From the NCBI GenBank assembly GCA_910584395.1, contig CAJUAS010000002.1, positions 15,514 to 79,513 on the forward strand: a DNA stretch of 64,000 nt. Direction: 5' to 3'. Made by a program: the position numbers and the translations under genes. The stretch comes from an uncultured Oscillospiraceae bacterium. GTDB lineage: Bacteria; Bacillota; Clostridia; Oscillospirales; Oscillospiraceae. Below are positions 8,002 to 16,826 of the stretch, piece after piece (position 1 is the stretch's first letter; each line of letters opens with the position of its first letter). The notes beneath the pieces are model-generated. The model was given only the letters and a program-made list of their open reading frames with translations, was not told where the DNA came from and did not search any database.

Positions 8002-9248
8002 GCAGCGGCAGCCTGATCGTTGTGGGCGGCGGCGCGGCGGGGATGCTGGCCGCCCTCACCGCCCGGCAGGCGGGAGCGGAGGTCACCCTCATTGAGCGCA
8101 ACCCCAAGCTGGGCCGCAAGGTGTACATCACGGGCAAGGGCCGCTGCAACCTCACCAACCACTGCACGGTGGAGGAGGCACTGGCCCACATTCCCCGTAA
8201 CGGCAAGTTCCTTTACAGCGCCATGTCCGCCTTTCCCCCCTCCGCCACCGAGGCGCTGTTCGAGGGGCTGGGCGTTCCCTTAAAGATCGAGCGGGGCAAC
8301 CGGGTCTTCCCCGTGTCCGACAAGGCCAGCGATGTCATCGACGCGCTGTTTGCCGCCCTGCGCCGCGCCGGGGTCGCCATCGTAGAGGGGCGGGTCACCG
8401 AGTTGGAGCTTGCCGAGGACCATGTCACGGCGGTTCGCACCGATGTGGGCCGCTTCCCTGCCGGCGCGGTCATTTTGGCCACCGGCGGGCTGTCCTACCC
8501 CGCCACCGGTTCTACCGGGGACGGCTATGCGCTGGCCCAAAGCGCAGGGCATACGGTGGTCGAGCCCCGCGGCTCGCTGGTTCCGCTGGAGGCGGAGGGC
8601 TGCGCCCCCCTTCAGGGCCTTTCCCTGAAAAACGTCACTCTGTCGGTCACAGGCAAGAAGCCAAAGCCCCTTTTCAAGGAACAGGGTGAGCTGCTTTTTA
8701 CCCACTTCGGTCTCTCCGGGCCGCTGGTGCTCTCCGCCTCCGCCCATTTGCGCCACTATGAGCGGGAAACGTACACCGCCCACATCGACCTCAAACCCGC
8801 CCTTGCCATAGAGCAGTTGGAGGCGCGCATGGTGCGCGACCTGACGGACTACGCCAACCGCGACCTCTCCAATTACGTTCTCACCCTGACCCCCCATCTC
8901 CTCGGCCCGGTGCTTCTTGCCCGCGCCGGGGTCGCAGGCGACTCCAAGCTCCACTCCCTGACACGGGAGGCCCGCCGCACGCTCTCCTGCGTGCTCAAGG
9001 ATCTGACCTTCCCCATCACCGGCCCTCGCCCGGTGGCGGAGGCCATCGTCACCACCGGCGGCGTCAACGTCAAGGAGATCGACCCCAAAACCATGGCGTC
9101 CAAGCTGTGTGAAGGGTTATACCTTGCCGGGGAGCTGTTGGATGTGGACGGCTATACCGGGGGGTTCAACCTGCAAATTGCATGGTGTACCGGCCGGGCG
9201 GCAGGAGACGCCGCCGCGTCCTATTTGAGAGGAGGAAACAGCCAATGA
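7998..9248 (+). CDS. BaiN/HI0933-family FAD-dependent oxidoreductase
   Basis: This 416-aa flavoprotein opens with an FAD-binding Rossmann motif (VVGGGAAGMLAALTARQAGA) and has the family segments GRKVYITGKGRCNLTNH and ATGGLSYPATGSTGDGY. Near the C-terminus TTGGVNVKEIDPKTM and YLAGELLDVDGYTGGFNLQ close the flavin site. BaiN-type enzymes have been linked to bile-acid reduction in gut Clostridia, but most homologues have no proven substrate. The TTG start overlaps the RpiR stop (TTGA). Linkage to cmk-plsC-ispH is a recurring clostridial arrangement. Confidence 0.85.
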   Translation: MSSGSLIVVGGGAAGMLAALTARQAGAEVTLIERNPKLGRKVYITGKGRCNLTNHCTVEEALAHIPRNGKFLYSAMSAFPPSATEALFEGLGVPLKIERGNRVFPVSDKASDVIDALFAALRRAGVAIVEGRVTELELAEDHVTAVRTDVGRFPAGAVILATGGLSYPATGSTGDGYALAQSAGHTVVEPRGSLVPLEAEGCAPLQGLSLKNVTLSVTGKKPKPLFKEQGELLFTHFGLSGPLVLSASAHLRHYERETYTAHIDLKPALAIEQLEARMVRDLTDYANRDLSNYVLTLTPHLLGPVLLARAGVAGDSKLHSLTREARRTLSCVLKDLTFPITGPRPVAEAIVTTGGVNVKEIDPKTMASKLCEGLYLAGELLDVDGYTGGFNLQIAWCTGRAAGDAAASYLRGGNSQ

Positions 9249-9922
9249 CTCACCGCGCCATCGCCATCGACGGCCCTTCCGGGGCGGGCAAATCCACCTT
9301 GGCAAAGGCCATCGCCAAGGAACTGGGCTTTCTCTATGTAGACACCGGGGCGATCTACCGCACCGTTGGTCTGGCGGCCTTGCAGCGGAACGTCTCCCCG
9401 GCCGACGAGCCCGCTGTCCTTGCCCTTCTCCCCTCCCTTGTGATCACCAGCGGGTATGGGGAGGACGGTCTCCAGCATATGTACCTTCAGGGAGAGGACG
9501 TGACCGAGGCCATCCGCCAGCACGCGGTCTCCGACGCGGCCAGTCAGGTCTCCGCCATCCCCGGCGTACGGGCTTACCTTCTGGAAATGCAGCGCCGGTT
9601 TGCCGCAGAACACGACGTGATCATGGACGGGCGGGACATCGGCACGGTGGTGCTGCCCGGCGCTCAGGTGAAGGTCTTTCTCACCGCCGACCCCCCTGAC
9701 CGCGCCCAGCGCCGTTATGAGGAGCTGCTCGCCCGCGGCCAGACGGCGGACTTTGACACCGTTTTGGCAGACGTGGAGGCCCGGGACTACCGGGACACCC
9801 ACCGCGCCGCCGCCCCCTTGAAGCAGGCGGAGGATGCCATCCTTCTGGATACCACCGGCCTGCCCTTTGAGGAGAGCCGCGCCCTCCTCTTAACTCTTGT
9901 CAAGGAGAAGTTGGCCCTATGA
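9245..9922 (+). CDS. cmk: cytidylate kinase
   Basis: This 225-aa enzyme phosphorylates CMP and dCMP with ATP. The P-loop GPSGAGKS is at residues 10-17. DTGAIYRTVGLAAL (about 34) and MDGRDIGTVVLP (about 131) are the CMP-binding segments, and DPPDRAQRRYEELLARGQ is the lid region. The ATG at 9245 sits 6 nt behind GAGGAAAC and overlaps the upstream TGA (ATGA). The frame is open further upstream inside the flavoprotein gene but without family homology. Confidence 0.95.
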   Translation: MTHRAIAIDGPSGAGKSTLAKAIAKELGFLYVDTGAIYRTVGLAALQRNVSPADEPAVLALLPSLVITSGYGEDGLQHMYLQGEDVTEAIRQHAVSDAASQVSAIPGVRAYLLEMQRRFAAEHDVIMDGRDIGTVVLPGAQVKVFLTADPPDRAQRRYEELLARGQTADFDTVLADVEARDYRDTHRAAAPLKQAEDAILLDTTGLPFEESRALLLTLVKEKLAL

Positions 9923-10524
9923 GTGAATTCTGGTTTCGCATCTTTTATCCCATCGCTTGGATCTTTTTCAACCTGTTCCATCCCGGCAAGGCGGTCGGCC
10001 GGGAACACGTACCGGAGGGGGCTTGCCTGCTCTGCGGCAACCACACCCGCTACTCCGACCCTCTGTTTATCCTTTTTGCCTTGGGGCGCAAGGATCACCC
10101 ATACATCATGGCCAAGGGGGAGCTGCTGCGCTACCCTGTTTTGGGCTGGATCTTGAAGAAAGCCGGGGTTTTCGGCGTAGACCGGGGCAAGTCGGACGTG
10201 AAGGCCATCAAGGAAGCCCTGCGGGTGCTGAAGGAGGGGCACAAGCTCCTCCTCTTCCCCGAGGGCACCCGCTTCCGCGACGGCGAGACGCAGGGGGCGA
10301 AAACCGGCGCGGCCATGCTGGCCCTCCGCACGGGCGTGCCCATCGTCCCCATCTGGATGCCTGCCAAGAAAAAATGGTTTCGCCGCACCCCCGTGGTCTT
10401 TGGGGAGGCGTACTACCCCGACATAGCGGAGGGGACAAAGCCCACCCCGGAGGATTACCGCCGGGTGGCCGACGACCTGCTGGCGCGGATCATGGCTCTG
10501 GGAGAAGCGTACCATGGAAATTAA
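9919..10524 (+). CDS. plsC: 1-acyl-sn-glycerol-3-phosphate acyltransferase
   Basis: This 201-aa membrane-associated enzyme makes phosphatidic acid from lysophosphatidic acid. The acyltransferase motifs are NHTRYSDP (NHx4D, about residue 41) and LFPEGTRFRDGE (about 111). A short N-terminal hydrophobic segment (FYPIAWIFFNLF) would hold it at the inner membrane leaflet. Its ATG overlaps the cmk stop (ATGA), and its own end overlaps the ispH start by 11 nt. This is tight translational coupling in a lipid/isoprenoid gene group. Confidence 0.92.
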   Translation: MSEFWFRIFYPIAWIFFNLFHPGKAVGREHVPEGACLLCGNHTRYSDPLFILFALGRKDHPYIMAKGELLRYPVLGWILKKAGVFGVDRGKSDVKAIKEALRVLKEGHKLLLFPEGTRFRDGETQGAKTGAAMLALRTGVPIVPIWMPAKKKWFRRTPVVFGEAYYPDIAEGTKPTPEDYRRVADDLLARIMALGEAYHGN

Positions 10525-12583
10525 ACTGGCCAAAACCGCCGGGTTTTGCTACGGCGTCCGCCGGGCGGTGGACATGGCTCAAACGCTGGCAGACAGCGCC
10601 AAGCCCTGCGCCATGCTGGGCAGCATCATCCACAACGACCATGTGATCGACCGCCTCAGGGCGCAGGGTATGGCGGTCTGCACCTCCATGGCGGAGCTTC
10701 CGCCCCGCTGCGCCGTTCTTCTCCGCTCCCACGGAGAGCCAAAGGCCGTCCACGACGCGCTGAACGCAGGAGGCTGGGAGGTGGTGGACGCCGCCTGTCC
10801 CACCGACACGCGCATCCACACTCTGGTGCGGGAGGCGGAGGCGGAGGGCCGCCGGGCGCTCATCGTGGGCGATCCTGACCACCCGGAGGTGCGGGCCATC
10901 GCCGGCTGGTGCCGCTCCCCTGTGGTGGTAGACGGCCTGAACGGCCTGCAGCAGTGGCTCTCCGAGGACGTAAGCCGCCGGGATCTCCCCCTCACCATGG
11001 TCTCTCAAACCACCGGCCAATCGGTGGCTTGGAAATCTTGCGTGGAATTTGCAAAAAAAGTGTGTACAAATTTGAAAATCTTTGATACAATATGTAATGC
11101 TACCTATGCCCGACAGGAGGAAGCCATGGCTCTGGCGGAGGAGTGCGACGCCATGATCGTCATCGGCGATCCCAAAAGCTCCAATACCGCAAGGCTTGCG
11201 GAACTTTGCCGGGCGCGGCACGTCAAAGTGGTATGTATACCCGGCGCGTCGGAACTGGACAAGACCCAATTCGCAGGGCTTGCCAAGGTGGGCATCACTG
11301 CGGGCGCATCAACGCCCGGGTGGATAATAAAGGAGGTCTATGACATCATGAGCGACGAAAACAACTTTGAGATCGAGGAATCCTTTGCGGAAATGCTGGA
11401 GAAATCGATCAAAACTTTGCATACAGGAGAGAAGGTCACTGGCATCGTCACCGGGCTTACCCCCACCGAAGTCCAAGTGGATCTGGGTACGAAGCACGCG
11501 TGCTACATCCCCTTGAACGAGCTGACCGACGACCCCAACGCCAAGGTCGAGGATCTGGTGAAGGTCAACGACGAGATCGAGTGCTTCGTGGTGCGGGTCA
11601 ACGATCAGGAGGGTGTGGTCACCCTCTCCAAGAAGCGTCTGGACAGCGTGAAGAGCTGGGACGACATCGAGGCCGCCGAGGAGGATCACTCCATCCTTGA
11701 GGGCGTCATCACCGAAGAGAACAAGGGCGGCATCGTCGCCAGCGTGCGCGGCGTGCGCGTCTTTATCCCCGCCAGCCAGTCCGGCCTGCCCCGGGGCGCC
11801 GATCTGGCCACCATGCTCAAGCAGAAGGTGCGTCTCCGCATCACCGAGGTCAACCGCTCCCGCCGCCGCGTTGTCGGCTCCATCCGCGCCGTGGAGCGCG
11901 AGGAGCGCGACGCCAAGGCCGCCGAGGTGTGGGAGTCCATCGAGGTGGGCAAGGTCTATCAGGGCGTTGTCAAGTCTCTTGTGAGCTACGGCGCCTTTGT
12001 GGACATCGGCGGCGTGGACGGCATGGTTCACATCTCCGAGCTGACTTGGTCTCGCATCAAGCACCCCTCCGAGGTGGTCAACGTGGGTGACGCCGTCACC
12101 GTTTACGTCCTCTCCTTGGACAAGGAAAAGCACAAGATCTCTCTGGGCATGAAGGATCGCAGCCAAGATCCTTGGGCGCTCTTCACCGAGAAGTACGCCG
12201 TGGGCAGCGTCCTCACCGCCAAGGTGGTCAAGCTCATGACCTTCGGCGCGTTTGCCGAAGTGCTGCCCGGCGTGGACGGCCTGATCCACATCTCCCAGCT
12301 CTCCGACCACCGGGTGGAGAAGCCCGAGGACGTGGTCAAGGAGGGTCAGGAGGTCACCGTGATGGTCACCGCCATCGACCCGGAGAACAAGAAGATCTCC
12401 CTCTCCATCCGCGCTTTGCTGGAGGAGGCTCAGGCCGAGAAGGCCGCCGAGGCCGCGGAACACGCCGCCGAGCCGGACGAAGTGGTCGCCACCAGCGACA
12501 GCGAGGCCACCACCGTTGCCCCCGCCTTTGCCGAGGAGGCCGAGGCGCCCGCCGCCAAGGAAGCTCCTGCCGACGCAGAGTAA
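10514..12583 (+). CDS. ispH: IspH fused to ribosomal protein S1
   Basis: This 689-aa protein has two parts. Residues 1-278 are 4-hydroxy-3-methylbut-2-enyl diphosphate reductase (last step of the MEP isoprenoid pathway), with 4Fe-4S ligands C12 (GFCYGVRRAV), C95 (DAACPTDT) and C194 (FDTICNAT), plus SQTTGQS and GDPKSSNTARL. Residues about 300-635 are four S1 RNA-binding domains; the third and fourth are the clearest (YGAFVDIGGVDGMVHISEL, FGAFAEVLPGVDGLIHISQL). An acidic Ala/Glu tail follows. This fusion is known in Clostridia. Met279 has an AAGGAGG sequence 11 nt upstream and a promoter-like sequence lies inside the IspH part, so S1 might also be made separately. Confidence 0.93.
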   Translation: MEIKLAKTAGFCYGVRRAVDMAQTLADSAKPCAMLGSIIHNDHVIDRLRAQGMAVCTSMAELPPRCAVLLRSHGEPKAVHDALNAGGWEVVDAACPTDTRIHTLVREAEAEGRRALIVGDPDHPEVRAIAGWCRSPVVVDGLNGLQQWLSEDVSRRDLPLTMVSQTTGQSVAWKSCVEFAKKVCTNLKIFDTICNATYARQEEAMALAEECDAMIVIGDPKSSNTARLAELCRARHVKVVCIPGASELDKTQFAGLAKVGITAGASTPGWIIKEVYDIMSDENNFEIEESFAEMLEKSIKTLHTGEKVTGIVTGLTPTEVQVDLGTKHACYIPLNELTDDPNAKVEDLVKVNDEIECFVVRVNDQEGVVTLSKKRLDSVKSWDDIEAAEEDHSILEGVITEENKGGIVASVRGVRVFIPASQSGLPRGADLATMLKQKVRLRITEVNRSRRRVVGSIRAVEREERDAKAAEVWESIEVGKVYQGVVKSLVSYGAFVDIGGVDGMVHISELTWSRIKHPSEVVNVGDAVTVYVLSLDKEKHKISLGMKDRSQDPWALFTEKYAVGSVLTAKVVKLMTFGAFAEVLPGVDGLIHISQLSDHRVEKPEDVVKEGQEVTVMVTAIDPENKKISLSIRALLEEAQAEKAAEAAEHAAEPDEVVATSDSEATTVAPAFAEEAEAPAAKEAPADAE
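11063..11091 (+). promoter_or_regulatory. candidate internal promoter upstream of the S1 part of ispH-rpsA
   Basis: TGTACA (11063-11068), a 17-nt spacer and TACAAT (11086-11091) with a TG one base before it (extended -10) lie in an unusually AT-rich stretch of the ispH coding sequence. This is about 260 nt before the in-frame ATG that begins the S1 part. Confidence 0.4.
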
Positions 12584-12607
12584 GTCCAACACACCAAAGC
12601 TCGTTTG

Positions 12608-12644
12608 AGAATGGGCACGCCCGTGCCGGGCGTGCCCATTCTTT
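12608..12644 (+). terminator. Rho-independent terminator after ispH-rpsA
   Basis: A perfect 15-bp stem (12608-12622 with 12628-12642) with a 5-nt loop is followed by only TTT, so termination may be partial and allow read-through into pcrA. Confidence 0.7.
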
Positions 12645-12667
12645 GCGAAAAAAGGAGGGCGAAGCCC

Positions 12668-15211
12668 ATGCTCACCGGCAGCGATGCTCTGGAATTTTGC
12701 CGTCTGCGCCGTCAAGCCATCACGTTGGATTACCCCAATCTTAACCCTCAGCAGCTCAAGGGCGTTCTTGCCACCCAAGGGCCGCTTTTGCTGTTGGCGG
12801 GTGCGGGCAGCGGCAAGACCACCGTGCTCATCCACCGCATCTCCAACCTCATTACCTACGGCTGCGGCTCGGACAGTGACCTGTGCCCCGACTGGGTCAC
12901 CCCCGGCGATCTGGTGTTCCTGCGGGATTACATCGCCGCCAAGGGGCGGTCTGACCGCCTGCGGATGCGCCAGCTCTGCGCCGTAGAGCCGGCCGCACCT
13001 TGGTCGATCCTTGCCATCACCTTCACCAACAAGGCCGCAGGAGAGCTGAAAGACCGTTTGAGCGCAAAGCTGGGGGAGGCCGCCAACGATATCTGGGCCG
13101 CCACCTTCCACTCCGCCTGTCTGCGAATTCTCCGCCGGGACATTGACAAGCTGGGCTTTGACAAATCCTTTACCATCTACGACACCGACGATTCCCTCCG
13201 GGTCATTAAGGAGATTCTGAAAGCCAAAAGCATGGACGACAAGATCTTTGCGCCCCGCGCCGTTCTGGGCCAGATCTCCAAGGCCAAGGATCAGGAGCTT
13301 CTGGCGAAGCAGTATCTCGCCCGCCAGCGGGACAGCGGGGATATGTACCTCCTCAAGGTGGCGGAGGTGTATGTGGAGTATCAAAAGCGGCTCTGGGACG
13401 CGGGGGCGCTGGATTTCGACGACCTGATCCTCCACACCGTCCGCCTTTTGGAAGAACACGAGGACGTGCGGAAATTCTATCAAAACAAGTTCCGCTATGT
13501 ACTGATCGACGAGTATCAAGACACCAACGCCCTCCAGTACCACCTCTCCTCCCTGCTGGCCGGGGGCTGGCACAACATCTGCGTGGTGGGCGACGACGAC
13601 CAGTCCATCTACCGCTTCCGGGGCGCGACCATCCAAAACATCCTGTCCTTCGAAGATCAGTACAAGGGTGCGAAGGTCATCCGTCTGGAGGAGAACTACC
13701 GCTCCACCGGCCACATCTTGGACGCCTCCAACGCCGTTATCGCCAACAATCAGGGCCGCAAGGGCAAGACCCTGTGGACGCAGCATCCCAAGGGGGACAA
13801 GCTCCGCCACCACACCGCCATGAATGAGAACGACGAGGCCCAGTATGTGGCCGGAGAGATCATTGCCGCCGTTCAGGAGGGCAAACACTGGCGGGATCAC
13901 GCCATCCTCTACCGCATGAACGCCCAGTCCAACCAGTTGGAAACCGCCCTCAAGCGAAACGGCATCCCCTACCGCATTTTCGGCGGCACACGGTTCTTTG
14001 ACCGCGCCGAGGTCAAGGATATGCTGGCCTATCTCTTTGTCCTGCAAAACCCCTCCGACGACCTGCGCCTGCTGCGGATCATCAACAACCCGCCCCGGGG
14101 CATCGGAAACACCACGCTGGAGAAAGCGCAGGCCCTCGCCGCCCAAAGCGGCGTTTCCCTCTGGGCCGTGGTGTCCCATGCCGCCGACTACCCGGAGCTT
14201 TTGAAGGCCCAGACCAAGCTGGCCGACTTTACCAAGCTGATGGTGGAGCTTCACGGCCTGCTGGATACCATGGATTTGGCGAACTTTTATGAGGAGCTGC
14301 TCATCCGCACCGGCTACGCCGTGATGCTGGAGAGCAAAAACACCGTAGAGGACAGAGGCCGGCTGGAAAACATCCGCGAGCTTTTGACCTCCATCAACGG
14401 CTATCTTCAGGACGCCAACGCCGCCGGGGAAGAGCCTTCCCTGTCCGGTTTTTTGGATATGGTCTCCCTCTTTACCACGCTGGACAACGGCGAGGAGGGG
14501 GAGGACTGCGTGGCCATGATGACCATGCACTCCGCCAAGGGGCTGGAGTTCCCCACCGTCTTTCTGGTGGGCATGGAGGACGGGGTGTTTCCCGGGATGC
14601 GCTCCATCGGCGACGCCGAGGAGATGGAGGAGGAGCGCCGCCTCTGCTATGTGGCCATGACCCGCGCCAAGGAGCATTTGTACCTGACCTCCGCCGCCCA
14701 GCGTATGCTCTTTGGCCACACCACCTGCAACCAGCCCTCTCGCTTTGTCAAGGAGATTCCGCCGGAGTTCGTGGAGCGCAGCGGGCGGGACAACCTGTTT
14801 CACCGCGACCCTCTGGAGGATTGGGACGCTCCTGTTGTCCTCTCCCCCCAGCGCACCCCCGGCGGGCTGGGGAAATATGCCCCCGGCGGCTCCCGCCGCA
14901 GCGCGGCGGGCACATTCCGGGAATACGGCTTCGAGGACGCGCCGGAGACGCAGGGCGTTTTCAAAAAAGGCCGCCGTCCCCCCTCCGCCGCCACCGTGCC
15001 CTCCGCCCGTTCCGCCCCGCCGGCGGCGCAAGCCCCCCTGCCCGACTACAAGGTGGGCGATCAGGTCAACCACTCCGCCTTCGGCCTTGGGCTGATCCTC
15101 TCCCTCAAGCCCAGGGGCAGCGATGCGCTGATCGAGATCGCCTTTGATACGGTGGGGACAAAAAAGCTGATGCTCCGCTCTGCGGCGGCGCATATGGAGA
15201 AAAGCTGTTAA
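12668..15211 (+). CDS. pcrA: UvrD/PcrA-type ATP-dependent 3'-5' DNA helicase
   Basis: This 847-aa SF1A helicase acts in nucleotide-excision repair and removal of RecA or stalled polymerases. Motifs in order are: Q-motif region NPQQLKGVL; Walker A AGAGSGKTT (about residue 42); FTNKAAGEL; Walker B LIDEYQDTN (about 279); GDDDQSIYRFRGA; EENYRS; TMHSAKGLEF; and VAMTRAKEHL. The C-terminal ~50 residues (YKVGDQVNHSAFGLG) match the PcrA Tudor-like RNA-polymerase-binding domain, after a disordered Pro/Ala linker. An insertion between motifs I and Ia (about residues 60-110) is larger than in Bacillus PcrA. The ATG at 12668 follows AAAGGAGGG; an earlier in-frame ATG lies inside the terminator hairpin. 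Confidence 0.93.
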   Translation: MLTGSDALEFCRLRRQAITLDYPNLNPQQLKGVLATQGPLLLLAGAGSGKTTVLIHRISNLITYGCGSDSDLCPDWVTPGDLVFLRDYIAAKGRSDRLRMRQLCAVEPAAPWSILAITFTNKAAGELKDRLSAKLGEAANDIWAATFHSACLRILRRDIDKLGFDKSFTIYDTDDSLRVIKEILKAKSMDDKIFAPRAVLGQISKAKDQELLAKQYLARQRDSGDMYLLKVAEVYVEYQKRLWDAGALDFDDLILHTVRLLEEHEDVRKFYQNKFRYVLIDEYQDTNALQYHLSSLLAGGWHNICVVGDDDQSIYRFRGATIQNILSFEDQYKGAKVIRLEENYRSTGHILDASNAVIANNQGRKGKTLWTQHPKGDKLRHHTAMNENDEAQYVAGEIIAAVQEGKHWRDHAILYRMNAQSNQLETALKRNGIPYRIFGGTRFFDRAEVKDMLAYLFVLQNPSDDLRLLRIINNPPRGIGNTTLEKAQALAAQSGVSLWAVVSHAADYPELLKAQTKLADFTKLMVELHGLLDTMDLANFYEELLIRTGYAVMLESKNTVEDRGRLENIRELLTSINGYLQDANAAGEEPSLSGFLDMVSLFTTLDNGEEGEDCVAMMTMHSAKGLEFPTVFLVGMEDGVFPGMRSIGDAEEMEEERRLCYVAMTRAKEHLYLTSAAQRMLFGHTTCNQPSRFVKEIPPEFVERSGRDNLFHRDPLEDWDAPVVLSPQRTPGGLGKYAPGGSRRSAAGTFREYGFEDAPETQGVFKKGRRPPSAATVPSARSAPPAAQAPLPDYKVGDQVNHSAFGLGLILSLKPRGSDALIEIAFDTVGTKKLMLRSAAAHMEKSC

Positions 15212-15222
15212 GGAGTTCCCCT

Positions 15223-15813
15223 TTACATATCCGCCCAGAACCTCCAAGGAAAGTCCTTTGCCTCTTGGGCATAATCTACCCCGATCCTTGGGCCGCAATG
15301 GATAGCGGGGAGTTCTACATCCCGCGGCAGCACATAGAGGGGCGGCGTCAGCAGATCGTGTCCGTTCATGCTTCTATCAAGGCTTAGAGCTTTACATACC
15401 TTCCCCGGGCCGTTGAGGAAGTTTTTGTGCTGATAGACGGTCAGCTCCTCTACGGGCTTTCCGAAGCGCAGCCGCGCCATGGTCTGCTCCCCCTCTATCG
15501 CCGTGATGCCGCGGATGAGCACCGCCGCCGGCTCTTCTGGCCGCTCGGTGACAAAGTTCAGGCAGGTATACATCCCGTAAATGAGGTAGAGGTAAGCTGT
15601 CCCCGGCTGGGCAAACAGCGTTTCGGTGCGGTTGGTTCGCTTATAGCCATAGGCGTGGCACGCCTTGTCGCAGCGGCCGATATAGGCCTCCGTCTCGGTG
15701 ATGCGCCCCACTAAAAGCTCCCCCTCAACTTCCCGCACCAGACGGCAACCCAGCAGCTCCTGCGCCACCGCCAACGTGTCCCGGTCATAAAAATCCCGTC
15801 CCAGCACGTCCAT
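15223..15813 (-). CDS. 3-methyladenine DNA glycosylase (AAG/MPG family)
   Basis: This 196-aa base-excision enzyme removes alkylated or deaminated purines. LARDFYDRDT-like LGRDFYDRDTLAVAQELLGC opens the protein. ITETEAYIGRCDKACHAY carries the catalytic Glu, and YLYLIYGMYTCLNFVTE with AVLIRGI and NGPGKVCKAL complete the AAG fold. Length is normal. It converges on pcrA with an 11-bp gap and no clear hairpin between them. The start is the ATG behind AAGGGGG. Confidence 0.93.
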   Translation of the reverse strand: MDVLGRDFYDRDTLAVAQELLGCRLVREVEGELLVGRITETEAYIGRCDKACHAYGYKRTNRTETLFAQPGTAYLYLIYGMYTCLNFVTERPEEPAAVLIRGITAIEGEQTMARLRFGKPVEELTVYQHKNFLNGPGKVCKALSLDRSMNGHDLLTPPLYVLPRDVELPAIHCGPRIGVDYAQEAKDFPWRFWADM

Positions 15814-15845
15814 CCCAGCGCCCCCTTCTTCTGTTTGGTCTCTTC

Positions 15846-15874
15846 AGCATATCATACCCAAAAAGGAGCGTCAA
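15846..15874 (-). promoter_or_regulatory. promoter for the 3-methyladenine glycosylase
   Basis: On the minus strand TTGACG (15869-15874), a 17-nt spacer and TATGCT (15846-15851) precede the gene. The -35 overlaps the ribosome-site region of the divergent EamA gene. Confidence 0.4.
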
Positions 15875-15877
15875 TCC

Positions 15878-16795
15878 ATGTCCTCTTCCAAGCCCCAGAT
15901 CTGGCCGCAGCTTTGTATCGTTGCCGCCACGCTGATTTTCGGTTCTTCCTTCCTCATTATGAAGCAGGCCGTGGACGGCATTCCCGTCTTTATCCTGCTG
16001 GCCATCCGCTTCACCACCGCCGGCGCGGCGCTGGCTTTGATCTTCTGGAAGAAGTGGCGGCTTTTGAACAAGGAGGCCCTTTTGGGCGGCGCGGTGCTGG
16101 GAACGCTCATGTTTCTGGGCTACGCCTTCCAGACCTACGGCTTGAGCGGGCTTGGCTCTTGGGAGGGGACGACCCCGGGAAAGAACGCCTTTTTGACCGC
16201 CACCTACTGTGTTTTGGTGCCCTTCTTGAACTGGATTATCTCCCACAAGCGCCCTGACCGCTATAATGTGACCGCCGCCGCGCTGTGTCTGGTGGGCACC
16301 GGTCTGGTGTCTCTCACCGAAGATTTTTCCATTGTGGGCGGAGATATCCTCACGTTGATCTGCGGCGTGGCCTTCTCGCTGCACATCATTGCCGTAGCCC
16401 ACTACTCCAAGCGCTGCGACGTTCTCCTTTTGACGGTGCTCCAGTTCCTCTTTATGGCCCTTTGGTCTTGGGTGGGCATCTTCGTCACCGGGGAGCAGCT
16501 CACCGCCCTCCCCGCCGGGGCGGACCTTCTGCGCCTTGCCTATCTGATCGTCTGCGCCTCCGGGCTGGCTATGCTCTTTCAGAACATCGGGCAGGCCCAG
16601 ACCCCTGCCGCCACGGGCGCGGTGCTTTTGAGTCTGGAAGCCCCCTTCGGCGTGTTTTTTTCCGTCCTCTTTGGAAACGAACGGCCCACCTCCCGGATGT
16701 ATCTGGGCTTTGTGCTGATCTTTTTCGCCGTGATTTTGTCCGAGACCAAGCTCTCCTTCCTGTCCAAGAAAAGAGAAGAGGAAATTGGGGGTTGA
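15878..16795 (+). CDS. EamA-family (DMT) membrane transporter
   Basis: This 305-aa protein with ten predicted membrane helices is arranged as two EamA repeats (about residues 10-145 and 155-290). LIFGSSFLIMKQAVDG and AIRFTTAGAAL in the first half and GAVLLSLEAPFGVFFSVLFG in the second are typical of drug/metabolite exporters. The likely role is export of an amino acid, nucleobase or metabolite; the substrate is not inferable. AAAGGAGCG precedes the ATG. The -35 box of the tryptophan-transporter promoter overlaps its stop codon. Confidence 0.87.
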   Translation: MSSSKPQIWPQLCIVAATLIFGSSFLIMKQAVDGIPVFILLAIRFTTAGAALALIFWKKWRLLNKEALLGGAVLGTLMFLGYAFQTYGLSGLGSWEGTTPGKNAFLTATYCVLVPFLNWIISHKRPDRYNVTAAALCLVGTGLVSLTEDFSIVGGDILTLICGVAFSLHIIAVAHYSKRCDVLLLTVLQFLFMALWSWVGIFVTGEQLTALPAGADLLRLAYLIVCASGLAMLFQNIGQAQTPAATGAVLLSLEAPFGVFFSVLFGNERPTSRMYLGFVLIFFAVILSETKLSFLSKKREEEIGG

Positions 16796-16820
16796 CATTT
16801 CCCGCCTGATTGCGTATAAT
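16792..16820 (+). promoter_or_regulatory. consensus sigma-A promoter of the Trp T-box operon
   Basis: TTGACA (16792-16797), exactly 17 nt, TATAAT (16815-16820): a full consensus promoter. The -35 overlaps the last codons of the EamA gene. Confidence 0.9.
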
Positions 16821-16826
16821 GCCTAT

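Noticed and set aside
10514..12583. Treating ispH-rpsA as a frameshifted or mis-assembled pair
   Set aside because: The frame is continuous, the junction falls between complete domains, and this fusion is known from many Clostridia.
12605..12667. An earlier start for pcrA
   Set aside because: The extra 21 codons lie inside the terminator hairpin; ATG 12668 has AAAGGAGGG upstream.
11309..15298. A 1329-codon open frame on the minus strand, opposite rpsA and pcrA
   Set aside because: It is the mirror of two well-conserved plus-strand genes; GC-rich codon bias keeps the opposite frame open. It has no ribosome site, no homology-like motifs and a low-complexity His/Gly/Leu composition.
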